Positions 19,395-29,530 are shown, numbered from the stretch's first letter. The stretch is 52,652 bases of DNA from Hahella sp. HN01 (GCF_018986435.1 NZ_JAHMIN010000011.1:1-52652), one strand, 5' to 3'. Numbers and translations: made by a program. Notes: generated from the letters alone by a model not told the origin.

Positions 19395-20222
19395 TCAAGC
19401 GGCGACTGAAACTTCGTATGACGTAAATTTGCGAATGTTGATGCAGCCGGTATCCAGGATCAGATACTGCCCTTTGATACCGAGTAATGTACCACTAATT
19501 TCCGGCTCTTTTTCCGGATTCAGGCTAACCACCTTCTGCGGATACTGCATCACTGGAAAGGCGATGTCGACCACCTCCGCAGACGTCAAAATTTCCATGT
19601 TATCCGCGCCCTCGGCGCAGCGTAGACCTTCCAGCGACCCTTCCAGCTCGGCCAGCAAACGGTCTCTTTCCGCGACCAGGTCCAGCGGCTCAGGATCGCC
19701 CTTGAGCATTGCGCGCCAATTGGTTCTATCCGTCACCGATTGCCGGAAGATCGCTTCCACTAACCCGGACATCCGGCGCGTAGTGACTTCCATGATGGGC
19801 AGAGCCTGAGTTGCGCCCTGATCAATCCAGCGGGTAGGCGTCTGGGTTTTACGGGTAATGCCGACTTTAACTCCCGATGAGTTGGCCAGATACACCACAT
19901 GCGGAACCATGCAGTGGGTTTCCCCCCACTCAGGCTCCCGGCAGGTGCCGGCGAAAAAGTGGCATTTTTCCGGGCTCATAATGCAGCTGTCGCAACGCGC
20001 CAGTTTTTTGAAGCAGGGGAAGCAGAACCCCTGACTGAAGCTCTTTTTAGTCGAGCGGCCGCAATGATTGCAGACAATCTTACCGCTGAATTTAATCTGA
20101 AGTGATTTGCCGAGCAGAGGATTCAACTCCACCCGTTCATCGCCAACCACCAGGCTGTAGTTGACGGGGTTATCGAGCTGGCTGAACATTTTCTCCAGAC
20201 AGCCTTGAGCTACTTCCCTCAA
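19395..20222 (-). CDS. DUF2797 zinc-ribbon protein
   Basis: A 275-residue DUF2797 protein of unknown function. The N-terminal half has a cysteine-rich region, CNHCGR, CFPC, CDSC, then Cys in EKCHFFAG and GTCREPEWGE, that should bind zinc. The middle resembles a GIY-YIG-like segment (HVVYLANSSGVKVGIT). I place the start at the TTG at 20222 (M/L-REVAQGCLEKM): it has AAGGGG 7 bases upstream and gives the N-terminus seen in relatives, while no in-frame ATG lies further upstream. The stop falls at the edge of pepN, indicating coupling. Its steady association with pepN suggests a shared transcript more than a shared function. Confidence 0.85.
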   Translation of the reverse strand: MREVAQGCLEKMFSQLDNPVNYSLVVGDERVELNPLLGKSLQIKFSGKIVCNHCGRSTKKSFSQGFCFPCFKKLARCDSCIMSPEKCHFFAGTCREPEWGETHCMVPHVVYLANSSGVKVGITRKTQTPTRWIDQGATQALPIMEVTTRRMSGLVEAIFRQSVTDRTNWRAMLKGDPEPLDLVAERDRLLAELEGSLEGLRCAEGADNMEILTSAEVVDIAFPVMQYPQKVVSLNPEKEPEISGTLLGIKGQYLILDTGCINIRKFTSYEVSVAA

Positions 20223-20308
20223 GTGAGTCCCCTTGGTTCTAAATTCATCTCTCAATTATTGTTATTGTCGAAACGCGCGCTCCCGTCGCAACGAAAGCGA
20301 AGCTTCGA

Positions 20309-20593
20309 TCAATGCTTGGAAACGCCGCTGTCGGGCGTCCATACGCCGGAAGAAGATTCAGCCGCGGCCGCCTTCAAAGCACAAGGCGTCGGCCGATCTC
20401 TTTCTATATACCCCACCCGCTGCTCTTCAGGCACATTGTGGGAAATTTCGTAGGTGATAAGCGCCTCCATGCAGAGCTCTTTCTGTTCCATTGATAATTT
20501 TTTGCCGTCCGGCCACTTCCCCAACTCCAAGGCTGTCTTCATGGCCTCATAGATCTCCGGAGTCAGGTTTTTTACTGCATTTTCAAAGGACAT
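20309..20593 (-). CDS. YeaC-like protein (DUF1315)
   Basis: A 94-residue cytoplasmic protein of the YeaC/DUF1315 family. It starts MSFENAVKNLTPEIYEAMKT and has the family core LELGKWPDGKKLSMEQKELC followed by the acidic AYE-like helix and EEQRVGYI. The function is unknown. The ATG at 20593 is preferred over one six codons earlier because relatives begin with this Met. A promoter is visible upstream (20621-20650), and the DUF2797 gene follows after 86 bases. Confidence 0.88.
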   Translation of the reverse strand: MSFENAVKNLTPEIYEAMKTALELGKWPDGKKLSMEQKELCMEALITYEISHNVPEEQRVGYIERDRPTPCALKAAAAESSSGVWTPDSGVSKH

Positions 20594-20620
20594 AAGGGGT
20601 CTCCAGCACAATGTTGCGGA

Positions 20621-20650
20621 CTATAACATAAGGGCGATCCGACATTTCAA
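20621..20650 (-). promoter_or_regulatory. Probable sigma70 promoter of the yeaC-like gene
   Basis: On the minus strand TTGAAA and TTATAG are separated by 18 bases, giving a start about 30 bases before the ATG. It is independent of the Fur box, whose near edge is 31 bases further upstream. Confidence 0.5.
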
Positions 20651-20671
20651 TAAAATTCTGGTGAAAAAGTG

Positions 20672-20699
20672 TTGACTTACAAATGATAATCATTATCAT
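20672..20699 (+). promoter_or_regulatory. Rightward sigma70 promoter with no annotated gene
   Basis: TTGACT (20672-20677) and TATCAT (20694-20699), each one mismatch from consensus, are 16 bases apart. The spacer and -10 lie inside a perfect Fur palindrome, so iron-loaded Fur should block the promoter. No plus-strand gene follows; the next gene on the right is on the other strand. Confidence 0.7.
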
Positions 20700-20701
20700 T
20701 T
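20681..20701. promoter_or_regulatory. Fur box
   Basis: AAATGATAATC followed by ATTATCATTT is a perfect 10-1-10 palindrome and almost identical to the classical 19-bp Fur consensus GATAATGATAATCATTATC. It is the only such site I saw in the window. Confidence 0.9.
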
Positions 20702-20705
20702 GCAT

Positions 20706-20841
20706 TGTGTGTTTGATCCCACACAGCTCTCATCAGAGTATTCACAGCTACTTGGGGGATGCGCATCAACGGAGGCTGGATAAATCAGCTCTGCAACTTG
20801 GTTTAACCGTTATGCTCCGTTGATGCCTTCCCCATCTTTTT
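20706..20841 (+). ncRNA. Candidate Fur-regulated small RNA
   Basis: The transcript predicted from the Fur-controlled promoter would run about 136 nt. It begins with a hairpin TGTGTG/CACACA (about 20706-20725), has a mostly single-stranded centre (20726-20754), and ends in a long stem, GCATCAACGGAG (20763-20774) with CTCCGTTGATGC (20815-20826). GGGG (20755-20758) pairs outside that stem with CCCC (20830-20833), followed by ATCTTTTT. The last 39 nt are antisense to the end of the rhomboid gene. The only plus-strand frame of note is 15 codons (ATG 20759). Fur-repressed small RNAs (RyhB, PrrF) are the obvious functional parallel, but I see no sequence match to either. Confidence 0.5.
20755..20841 (+). 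terminator. Terminator-like stem at the end of the candidate small RNA
   Basis: A perfect 12-bp stem (20763-20774 with 20815-20826) is topped by a 40-base loop with a nested GCTG/CAGC hairpin. An outer GGGG/CCCC helix leads straight into ATCTTTTT. The long loop is unusual for an intrinsic terminator, and the right arm also encodes the C-terminus of the rhomboid protein on the other strand. Confidence 0.5.
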
Positions 20842-21699
20842 CCCACTTGTTTTTAGCCACAACGCCATTGACGTCAAGCCAAACCAAAAGCCGACGAAGT
20901 GCGCGGTATTGGCGAACGACACGCCAAATTGATCAGAGACGCCCAACATCCCCGCCAACATCCACACAATACTGAAAATCACCATCGCGGAAGGCGCCCA
21001 CATTCGCATACTCGGCGCTAACGCCCAACCCGCCGCATGGGCGCCAACCAAAGCGTAAGCGACGCCTGAGAAACCACCGAACGCAGGCCCCGCCACCAGA
21101 TATTGGGCGAGATTACTGAAGATCGCCGCCCCCAGAATGAACGAAACGAATCCACCCCGGCTGAACAAGACTTCCAGAGAGCGCCCAAAGATCCACAACG
21201 CAAGAGAGTTAAACAGCCAGTGCGCCAGCCCCAGGTGCAACCATGCGGGAGACAGCAGACGCCACCACTCCCCTTGCTGTAGCGTAAACAACAAGGACTG
21301 TACACGGGAGGGCAAATCCCCGTAAGGCAACTGAAAACGATCGATAATGAAGAAGTAACGACTGCTCTGAAAGTCGCCGAAGCCGGTGTACAAAGCCGCC
21401 GCCAGCAACGTCAGCAGTAACCATGCGATACAGGGGAAAGGCTTGAACTGCATTGTCAGACTGTTGCCGTTGGACTGCGGTTGCTCGCTTACAGCCTCAT
21501 CCAGTCGCTCGCGAACGCCAGGATCTTCTTTGAAGCGCTGATAGCAGTCCAGCACGACAGATTTGGCGGCGGGATCTTTCACCCATATTTCCTGCCGTCC
21601 TTCATTCTCGGTGACCCATATCGCAACGCCTCTGCTGCGCAGATAGCGATACAGCGACTCAATGTCTTCTTCGATAGGGATATCGCAAACTTTTTCCAT
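20803..21699 (-). CDS. Rhomboid-family intramembrane serine protease (GlpG-like)
   Basis: A 298-residue inner-membrane protease. An N-terminal cytoplasmic domain of about 85 residues (MEKVCDIPIEEDIESLYRYL) resembles the GlpG cytoplasmic domain, and six membrane helices follow. The catalytic Ser is in GFSGVAYAL and the catalytic His in ANTAHFVGFWFGL, the two residues of the rhomboid dyad; the oxyanion helper lies in LAHWLFNSLALW. ATG 21699 is chosen because it begins four bases after the upstream phosphoesterase stop and gives the GlpG-like N-terminus; a start 18 codons earlier would overlap that gene. It is the third gene of nadK-phosphoesterase-rhomboid. Confidence 0.92.
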   Translation of the reverse strand: MEKVCDIPIEEDIESLYRYLRSRGVAIWVTENEGRQEIWVKDPAAKSVVLDCYQRFKEDPGVRERLDEAVSEQPQSNGNSLTMQFKPFPCIAWLLLTLLAAALYTGFGDFQSSRYFFIIDRFQLPYGDLPSRVQSLLFTLQQGEWWRLLSPAWLHLGLAHWLFNSLALWIFGRSLEVLFSRGGFVSFILGAAIFSNLAQYLVAGPAFGGFSGVAYALVGAHAAGWALAPSMRMWAPSAMVIFSIVWMLAGMLGVSDQFGVSFANTAHFVGFWFGLTSMALWLKTSGKKMGKASTEHNG

Positions 21700-21703
21700 G
21701 TGT

Positions 21704-22693
21704 TCAGCGCCCGGCGGCGCCCCCCGCTTCACGCATGACATCGACCCAGACAAAGTTGTCCGCCGTCAGTTTGCGGGCTCCCGCTTCGAGCCGGTAGGCC
21801 ACCAGCTTGCCGTACTTCACTGCGCTGTAATCCAGGCAGGCGATATTCGGACGAATAGGACGCGGCGCGCCTTGCAGCCAGTAATGTCCAACGAACAAAG
21901 GCGGCTCATCCAGACCATAAAACAAAAGCATGCGTCGCTCTCGCTCCGACAAGCGTCTTTCCGCCACTTCGTCAGGCAGAGCATCCGGCTGAAACACGAC
22001 GTCGCCGTAGGTTTCAGGCTCCGCCTTCCAGAACTTGGTGCGAAATGCGGTGCGCACAAAGCCATCGCTGCTGCGAATAGACATGCCATCAGGGAGTTTC
22101 ATATCCGTGCCGCGTAACAGCCGGTCCATCACATGACCGGCAAAACTGTCACGCACGGTGGAGGCATGCAGAAAGTCTTCCGTGATAAGACCATCGGGGT
22201 GATGCTCCAGAAACTGTGAAATCAGATCATGATCCCAGCATGCGTGAACAACCCGGAAACTCTGATCGTCAATCACCAGCGGCAACGTCATGAACCATTC
22301 AAGAAATTCATTCCATTCATGCCCGTAATTAGCGAACTGATCCAGCGTTTCCCGAATCAATCGCTCATGACGGGGCGTATGTTCGCGCAAATAGGTATGG
22401 GCGCTGCCTGGACGCGCCCGGGTGCAATAGCCCAGGGCGTTATACTCATGATTGCCCATGACAATACGCGCGCTGCCGTGCTCCACCATATCCCGCACGA
22501 CATGCAGCGCTTCGCGGATACGGGGACCGCGATCGACGATATCGCCAACATAAATAGCTTGACGATGCTTATGACTGTATACGCCGTTGATTTTCCGGTA
22601 GTCGAGCTTCTCCAGCAATGCTTCCAGGGTTCTGGCGCATCCGTGGACATCGCCGATGAAGTCAAAGCCTCGGTACTTCTGGCTCTCGGACAT
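21704..22693 (-). CDS. Calcineurin-like metallophosphoesterase
   Basis: A 329-residue cytoplasmic phosphoesterase of the ApaH/PrpE-like class. Metal-binding motifs are all present: GDVHG (residues 14-18), GDIVDRGP (about 50-57), GNHEYNALGY (about 80-89), and later His residues in VVHACWDHD and FVGHYWLQG. The likely chemistry is hydrolysis of a phosphoester or dinucleoside polyphosphate; the substrate cannot be read from sequence. It lies four bases after nadK and four bases before the rhomboid gene, so the three are co-translated. Confidence 0.9.
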   Translation of the reverse strand: MSESQKYRGFDFIGDVHGCARTLEALLEKLDYRKINGVYSHKHRQAIYVGDIVDRGPRIREALHVVRDMVEHGSARIVMGNHEYNALGYCTRARPGSAHTYLREHTPRHERLIRETLDQFANYGHEWNEFLEWFMTLPLVIDDQSFRVVHACWDHDLISQFLEHHPDGLITEDFLHASTVRDSFAGHVMDRLLRGTDMKLPDGMSIRSSDGFVRTAFRTKFWKAEPETYGDVVFQPDALPDEVAERRLSERERRMLLFYGLDEPPLFVGHYWLQGAPRPIRPNIACLDYSAVKYGKLVAYRLEAGARKLTADNFVWVDVMREAGGAAGR

Positions 22694-22697
22694 TAGA

Positions 22698-23588
22698 CTA
22701 CTGCCCTCCCTGATCTCTACTGCTTGACCAGCCCAGTTTATCCCGGCAGATCTGATAGAAATTATGGTTCATGGGATGAATCAGGCGCAGCTTCTGCGGC
22801 TTCTTGCAGATCGTGACCGTATCGCCCGGCGCACAGGTGACGTGCGTCTGCCCATCGCAACTGACATGAGGATAGGTTTCGTTGTAATCGCCGATAATGA
22901 TCTTAATTTCGCTGTTGCCGTCCACCACAATCGGACGACTGCTCAGGGTATGGGGAAACATGGGCACCAGCACGATAGCGTCGAGACGCGGATGCATAAT
23001 CGGGCCGCCTGCGGACAACGCATAGGCGGTGGAGCCGGTGGGAGTGGAAACGATCAATCCGTCGGAACGCTGGCTGTTGACGAACTGTCCTTCAATATAA
23101 AGATCAAACCCAATCATACGGGTGGATTTGCCAGGGTGCAGGACAATGTCATTCAGGCCGCATCCATAGCCCACGGGCTCGCCATTGCGCTTGACGTAGG
23201 CGTCCAACAGGAAGCGGGACTCTTCGACATATTTGCCGGACAACACTTCCGCCAGCTGAGGCTCCATTTCCGTCGGCGTAATATCAGTAAGGAAGCCTAA
23301 TCTGCCGCGATTGACGCCAAGCACCGGCACATTGCACCCGGCCAGCGCACGCGCTGCGCCCAGCAAACTGCCATCGCCGCCGACCACAATCACCAGGTCG
23401 CAGATTTCTCCCAGCATTTTCTTGCTGGACACCTGCACGTTATGCCCTGGCAACACCGCTGCGGTAGCTTCTTCCAGGATCACCGCGTAACCTTCGCCGA
23501 CCAGATAGTTTTTGAGCCGCTTCAGCGTCTCCACCACCTGCACGCTGCCCATCCGGCCCAGCAAACCGATATTACGAAACTGTTCCAT
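22698..23588 (-). CDS. nadK: NAD kinase
   Basis: A 296-residue ATP-dependent NAD kinase producing NADP+. The GGDGS motif occurs near residue 72 (VIVVGGDGSLLGAARAL), with the conserved VNRGRLGFL loop, LNDIVLHPG, and the glycine-rich SDGLIVSTPTGSTAYALSAG in the C-terminal domain. Length and architecture match bacterial NadK. It opens an operon with the phosphoesterase and rhomboid genes, and is divergent from the DUF1853 gene. Confidence 0.97.
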   Translation of the reverse strand: MEQFRNIGLLGRMGSVQVVETLKRLKNYLVGEGYAVILEEATAAVLPGHNVQVSSKKMLGEICDLVIVVGGDGSLLGAARALAGCNVPVLGVNRGRLGFLTDITPTEMEPQLAEVLSGKYVEESRFLLDAYVKRNGEPVGYGCGLNDIVLHPGKSTRMIGFDLYIEGQFVNSQRSDGLIVSTPTGSTAYALSAGGPIMHPRLDAIVLVPMFPHTLSSRPIVVDGNSEIKIIIGDYNETYPHVSCDGQTHVTCAPGDTVTICKKPQKLRLIHPMNHNFYQICRDKLGWSSSRDQGGQ

Positions 23589-23758
23589 ACATGCCCTTAA
23601 TCAAGCGTTTTTGTTATGTTACCCAAACTGCCCCGGCTTGTATGCGCCCAACGGGCGGTTTTTGTCTTTTTCCTCGCCCTCGCACCCCGCTGCAGCCCAG
23701 TCAGTGACTGCGCTCGACGACCAAAGCGCCGGTCGGGGCACTAACGGAAGTTTAATTT

Positions 23759-24679
23759 GTGAAGCGAACGCCACAACAACTGATCAGAGATTTACGGTGG
23801 ACCTGTAACAGCCCGGAGCTGGCCGCCAGTGCCGACATGGCGCCAACACAGTTCGATCGTCAGGCGCCCATAGCGCTGAGCGACACAGACCGGACGCTGG
23901 CCATGGACCTGCTAAATATGGAGAAAGACTTAAAAAGCCGTTTTCTGGGCCCTTACTTTGAATCACTTTGGCGCTTCGGCGTCGACCGGCTTAGCGCCTG
24001 GCGCGTGATTGCCCATGGCTTGCAAGTGAAAGACCGTAAAAAGACTTACGGCGAGTTTGATTTTATCCTGCAGGACCCCGAGGGCAATTATGTCCATCAG
24101 GAAGTCGCCATCAAATACTATCTCGGCTTATCAACGCCATCAGCGAAAGGCGGGGACGCCCACTGGTTCGGCCCCAACTACCTGGACCGGCTGGATCTTA
24201 AGTTAAACAAGCTGCTCAACAGCCAGATTTTACTCTCGGAAACGCCCGAAGCCCGACAAGCGCTGGCGAGCCTGGGCATTAACGAAGTCGGCCGTCAGAT
24301 CGTTATGAAAGGCTATCTGTTTTATCCACTGATTGACCCAGAAAGTGTTGCACCCTCCTCCCTTGCCGCGCCCGACCACTTACGCGGCGGCTGGCTGCCT
24401 GTCAGCGCCCTGCCCCAACTGGAGGGAACCGCCACAAACTGGATACTCACCCCTAAATCACACTGGCTATCGCCCCTTTCAATACATCCCGGCAACCAAG
24501 CCACAGTCATGAGCTGGGAAGAGTTGTACGGGGAATTGAACTCTACGGAAAGGAGCGGCCGACCACAGATGTTGATCGCATTGGCGGAGTCGCCGGCGGG
24601 CGGATGGCTGGAAACAGCTCGATATTTCGTCGTTAGCGACGACTGGGCGGAATCAGCAAGGGCGACATTGAACAACTAG
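23759..24679 (+). CDS. DUF1853 family protein
   Basis: A 306-residue cytoplasmic DUF1853 protein of unknown function. Typical segments are RDLRWTCNSPELA near the N-terminus, GEFDFILQDPEGNYVHQEVA with a nuclease-like Glu/Asp-x-Lys arrangement (EVAIKYYLGL), HWFGPNYLDRLDLKLNKLL, and a GWW-like HLRGGWLPVS stretch. The E-x-K pattern hints at a PD-(D/E)XK-like fold, but this is only a visual impression. The GTG start has CGGAAG 8-13 bases upstream. It is divergent from nadK with a 170-base gap. Confidence 0.87.
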   Translation: MKRTPQQLIRDLRWTCNSPELAASADMAPTQFDRQAPIALSDTDRTLAMDLLNMEKDLKSRFLGPYFESLWRFGVDRLSAWRVIAHGLQVKDRKKTYGEFDFILQDPEGNYVHQEVAIKYYLGLSTPSAKGGDAHWFGPNYLDRLDLKLNKLLNSQILLSETPEARQALASLGINEVGRQIVMKGYLFYPLIDPESVAPSSLAAPDHLRGGWLPVSALPQLEGTATNWILTPKSHWLSPLSIHPGNQATVMSWEELYGELNSTERSGRPQMLIALAESPAGGWLETARYFVVSDDWAESARATLNN

Positions 24680-24688
24680 TCCAAGAAC

Positions 24689-25630
24689 TCAAGGCTGCTC
24701 GACAAAACCCCGCGCGCCCTGCATACCGCCAGTGTGCACAAGCACAACGTCTGAGCCTCTGGGAGCCTCGCCCCGGCGCAACCAATCCAGCGCCGCATAC
24801 GCCATTTTCCCCGTGTAGACAGGCTCCAACCCAACGCCTGTGTGATCGAAAAATGCCTGAATGAAGGTCATCAACTCGGGACTGGTCTTGGCGTAACCGC
24901 CAAACTCATAACCTTGCATAAAGCGAAAGGGAGTTCCTGGCTGCTGGTTATTCAAAGCCAGCAACTCATTGACCTTAACTGCAATAGAGTCCCCGGCGCG
25001 CAACACGGGCACGCCGACCAACTCATGATGCGAGTCAGCGGCGACAAACCCCGCCATCGTACCGCCGGTGCCGCAAGGCAAGAATATAGACACCGGAGTC
25101 GAGGAAAAATGGGAATAGATTTGCTGCGCCCACTCAGATACTCCCTTCAACGCCAGCGCATTGCTACCGCCCTCGGGGATAACCATCAGCTTTTGCGTAG
25201 CGATTAGCTCTGACAGCCTCCAGCCCTCAATGCTTTCCTCTACCCAGGCAGGATCATCTTTGCAGCGATACGCCTCATTGCTGACGAACAGCAAACGCAT
25301 CCCCCACTTTTGAGCATCCTGCAGAGTTGGCGTCAGCTCACGCCGCCAGGCGCCGCGCACAACGCCAAAGGTGGGAATATTAAGCATACGGCCCGCCGCA
25401 GCGAGCGCATGCAGGTGATTGGAATAAGCGCCGCCGAAGCTCAGCAATCCCGACGCTTGGCTTCGCTCCGCTTCCAGCAGGCTGTATTTAAGCTTGAACC
25501 ACTTGTTGCCGGATACAGACTCATGAACCAAATCGCCCCGCGCCATCCACAGACGAACGCCAGCGCGCTCAGCCACAGGGTGACTGAGCGGTTGAATGAC
25601 GCAATCAGGTTGATACAGCAGAGGGGACAC
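24689..25630 (-). CDS. PLP-dependent ACC-deaminase / D-cysteine desulfhydrase family enzyme
   Basis: A 313-residue fold-type II PLP enzyme. The Schiff-base lysine is in SGNKWFKLKY (about residue 43), the substrate Ser/Asn loop is FGGAYSNHLHALAAAG, and the phosphate-binding glycine loop is LPCGTGGTMAGF. These fit the family containing D-cysteine desulfhydrase and 1-aminocyclopropane-1-carboxylate deaminase; sequence alone does not decide between D-cysteine and related substrates. It starts three bases after the upstream coiled-coil gene, so the pair is co-transcribed. A functional link between them is not evident. Confidence 0.9.
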   Translation of the reverse strand: MSPLLYQPDCVIQPLSHPVAERAGVRLWMARGDLVHESVSGNKWFKLKYSLLEAERSQASGLLSFGGAYSNHLHALAAAGRMLNIPTFGVVRGAWRRELTPTLQDAQKWGMRLLFVSNEAYRCKDDPAWVEESIEGWRLSELIATQKLMVIPEGGSNALALKGVSEWAQQIYSHFSSTPVSIFLPCGTGGTMAGFVAADSHHELVGVPVLRAGDSIAVKVNELLALNNQQPGTPFRFMQGYEFGGYAKTSPELMTFIQAFFDHTGVGLEPVYTGKMAYAALDWLRRGEAPRGSDVVLVHTGGMQGARGFVEQP

Positions 25631-25633
25631 GAA

Positions 25634-26950
25634 CTATTCTTGATGCTTCTCGCAACGGTTGCTTTCGCCTGCAACAAACTCAGCGGGCACGGTCACGCGA
25701 GGGACGCTCTCGCCACACAATCCTTTGCCAGGAATTTCGTGTTCGCATACCGCGTTTTCGTAATGGTCCAGCCACTCTTTGTAGTGCCGCTCCGTTACAA
25801 AACAACGCTCCGCCGCATAGGAGACAGGATTCTGAATATAGCGCAACACATCTTTCGCCGGGATGGTGATATGCCCTGCGCCAGGGTGATACACCACAAA
25901 AACCACATCCAGCTCGGACAGCTTATTGAGAATATCTCCGCCGCCATCCTCAGACTCATCCTTCAGGGTTTGAATCTCCTGGCGCAGCTGCTCCTCACGC
26001 TCGTCGCGGTAAACCAGCTCCGCCTCGCGACGCTGTAATTGCTCTTTGACAATCGTCAGTTCGCTTTCCAGGCGCTGCCGCAGACGTTCCGCCTCCTCGC
26101 CTCCGTCTCCTTTACTGAGTTCTTTCTCCAGCATGGATTGACGCTTTTTGAACTGCACCATTTCCTCTTGCAGAGACAGGTATTGATCGCTGCGCTTCTG
26201 CAGTTTGATTTTGGTCTGGTCGTAAAGCACCTTAGTGTGCTGGAGGCTTTGCTCCATATCCTGCACTTTGGTCTTCAGCGCCTGCATCTCCAACCGGTGC
26301 TGCCGGTTGAGCTCTTCAATTTCCGCTTCGTGCTGGCTATTCAACGTCTTGATGCGCAGGCGCTGCGCTTTCAGCAAGCGCGCCAGTTTCGTACGATGAA
26401 TACGCTCCTGCTCTTCCAGCGCAGACGCGGACGCCGCCGGTTGCGGCGCGGCCTGAGTGGGAGTCAGGACAGGAATATCCTCTTCCTCCTCAACCACATC
26501 ACCAACCACTTCAAAGCCCAAGCGGTTTTCCTGCAGGGATTTTTTAATCACCTGAAAGTCATTGCCGCCCGGCTTCATGTCTGGGTCCCACAAATCCCGC
26601 TGATGCCAGGAGATAGCGCATTGACTGCGACACGCGAGCCTTATAGGACCTGCACCGAGATCAGGGCCGGAGCCGGAAATTTTCGCCAACCGCTTCAGCG
26701 GGACGTTCCACTCCGAATCCGCGATGCCTTCCTCGTCGAAATAGACCGTAAAAAATACCAGCGCTCGAGGAATCAACTGTTTGTTCAGCTCTGCATAGAC
26801 CGCCGTTATTTCCGTATCAGCCAGATCATTCAGAGCAACCACGCCGTCCAATATGGCCTCAAATTCCGAATAGCGCATTTGCCGCGCTACATACTGATCC
26901 TCCAAGAAGAGAACCGCTTCGTAAATATCATCTTTTTGAGGTTTGGGCAT
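25634..26950 (-). CDS. Coiled-coil protein of unknown function
   Basis: A 438-residue cytoplasmic protein in three parts. The N-terminal globular domain (about 1-165) begins PKPQKDDIYEAVLFLEDQYV and includes ACRSQCAISWHQRDLWDPD. A Pro/Ala/Glu-rich linker follows (about 165-185), then a long coiled coil (about 185-345) rich in Glu, Gln, Arg and Leu heptads. The C-terminal domain (about 350-438) has LDVVFVVYHPGAGHITIPA, several Cys (CFVTERHYKEW, CEHEIPGKGLCGE) and His that could bind zinc. As far as I recall, pseudomonad orthologues are often labelled as partition proteins without evidence; no Walker motif is present. It forms a two-gene operon with the PLP enzyme. Confidence 0.8.
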   Translation of the reverse strand: MPKPQKDDIYEAVLFLEDQYVARQMRYSEFEAILDGVVALNDLADTEITAVYAELNKQLIPRALVFFTVYFDEEGIADSEWNVPLKRLAKISGSGPDLGAGPIRLACRSQCAISWHQRDLWDPDMKPGGNDFQVIKKSLQENRLGFEVVGDVVEEEEDIPVLTPTQAAPQPAASASALEEQERIHRTKLARLLKAQRLRIKTLNSQHEAEIEELNRQHRLEMQALKTKVQDMEQSLQHTKVLYDQTKIKLQKRSDQYLSLQEEMVQFKKRQSMLEKELSKGDGGEEAERLRQRLESELTIVKEQLQRREAELVYRDEREEQLRQEIQTLKDESEDGGGDILNKLSELDVVFVVYHPGAGHITIPAKDVLRYIQNPVSYAAERCFVTERHYKEWLDHYENAVCEHEIPGKGLCGESVPRVTVPAEFVAGESNRCEKHQE

Positions 26951-27317
26951 GCCAATGTCCTAGATAATAAGCCCTTCTTTCTTTGCTTGTTGTTTAAGCT
27001 GCGTTGTCCAGAAGCCCATTGTCGATGTTGTTATTTTTTGTAAGCGCACCAAAATAACAGAAAATTGTTTCGTTAGCGCTTACCAAGCGTTTAAACACCG
27101 ATATTTTTTCGCCCCCGGGCCATTTAAAACGGCTCCGGCGCCTGCATTGATTATTAATGAAGCTGTTGAAAACTTAGCACGCAACCTCGGAAATGTCAGT
27201 TGGGCAGGTCGCGCTCAGTTGGGGAAAGGGCGCACAAATCAGGCCAATCGACCTGGTTTGCGCAAAAAATGAAAGGTTGAAATGGACTCAGCTCTCGCTG
27301 AGTCCAGAGAGGAGAGA
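26951..27317. other. Intergenic region between fadH and coiled-coil gene
   Basis: These 367 bases hold the upstream region of the coiled-coil gene on the right-hand side of its ATG and the 3' end of fadH. An AT-rich patch with several A/T runs lies at 27030-27115. Apart from the hairpin after fadH I see no gene or clear regulatory site. Confidence 0.4.
27284..27305 (-). terminator. Probable fadH terminator
   Basis: GGACTCAGC and GCTGAGTCC form a 9-bp perfect stem with a TCTC loop (GAGA on the minus strand), starting 12 bases after the fadH stop. On the minus strand it is followed by ATTTCAACCTTTCATTTTTT, a broken T-rich tail. Confidence 0.5.
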
Positions 27318-29444
<2,127 letters not shown>

Positions 29445-29502
29445 TCAAGGCTACGGGATTTGCCATATAAATTAGCTCTGTCACGCAAGACATCCAATAC
29501 CC

Positions 29503-29530
29503 TTGGATAACATTTTCTTATCTATAAAAT
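29503..29530 (+). promoter_or_regulatory. Possible promoter of the AraC-type regulator
   Basis: TTGGAT (29503-29508) and TAAAAT (29525-29530) are 16 bases apart, about 40 bases before the regulator ATG. The 200-base divergent region with fadH would be the natural place for regulator binding sites; no clear repeat was identified. Confidence 0.4.

Noticed and set aside
18043-19809. 588-codon plus-strand frame across pepN and the DUF2797 gene
   Set aside because: It spans two real genes on the opposite strand and has shadow composition.
20759-20806. 15-codon frame (ATG 20759) in the Fur-controlled transcript
   Set aside because: The G-run lies too close to the ATG to be a normal ribosome-binding site and the frame overlaps the terminator stem; a small RNA explains the region better.
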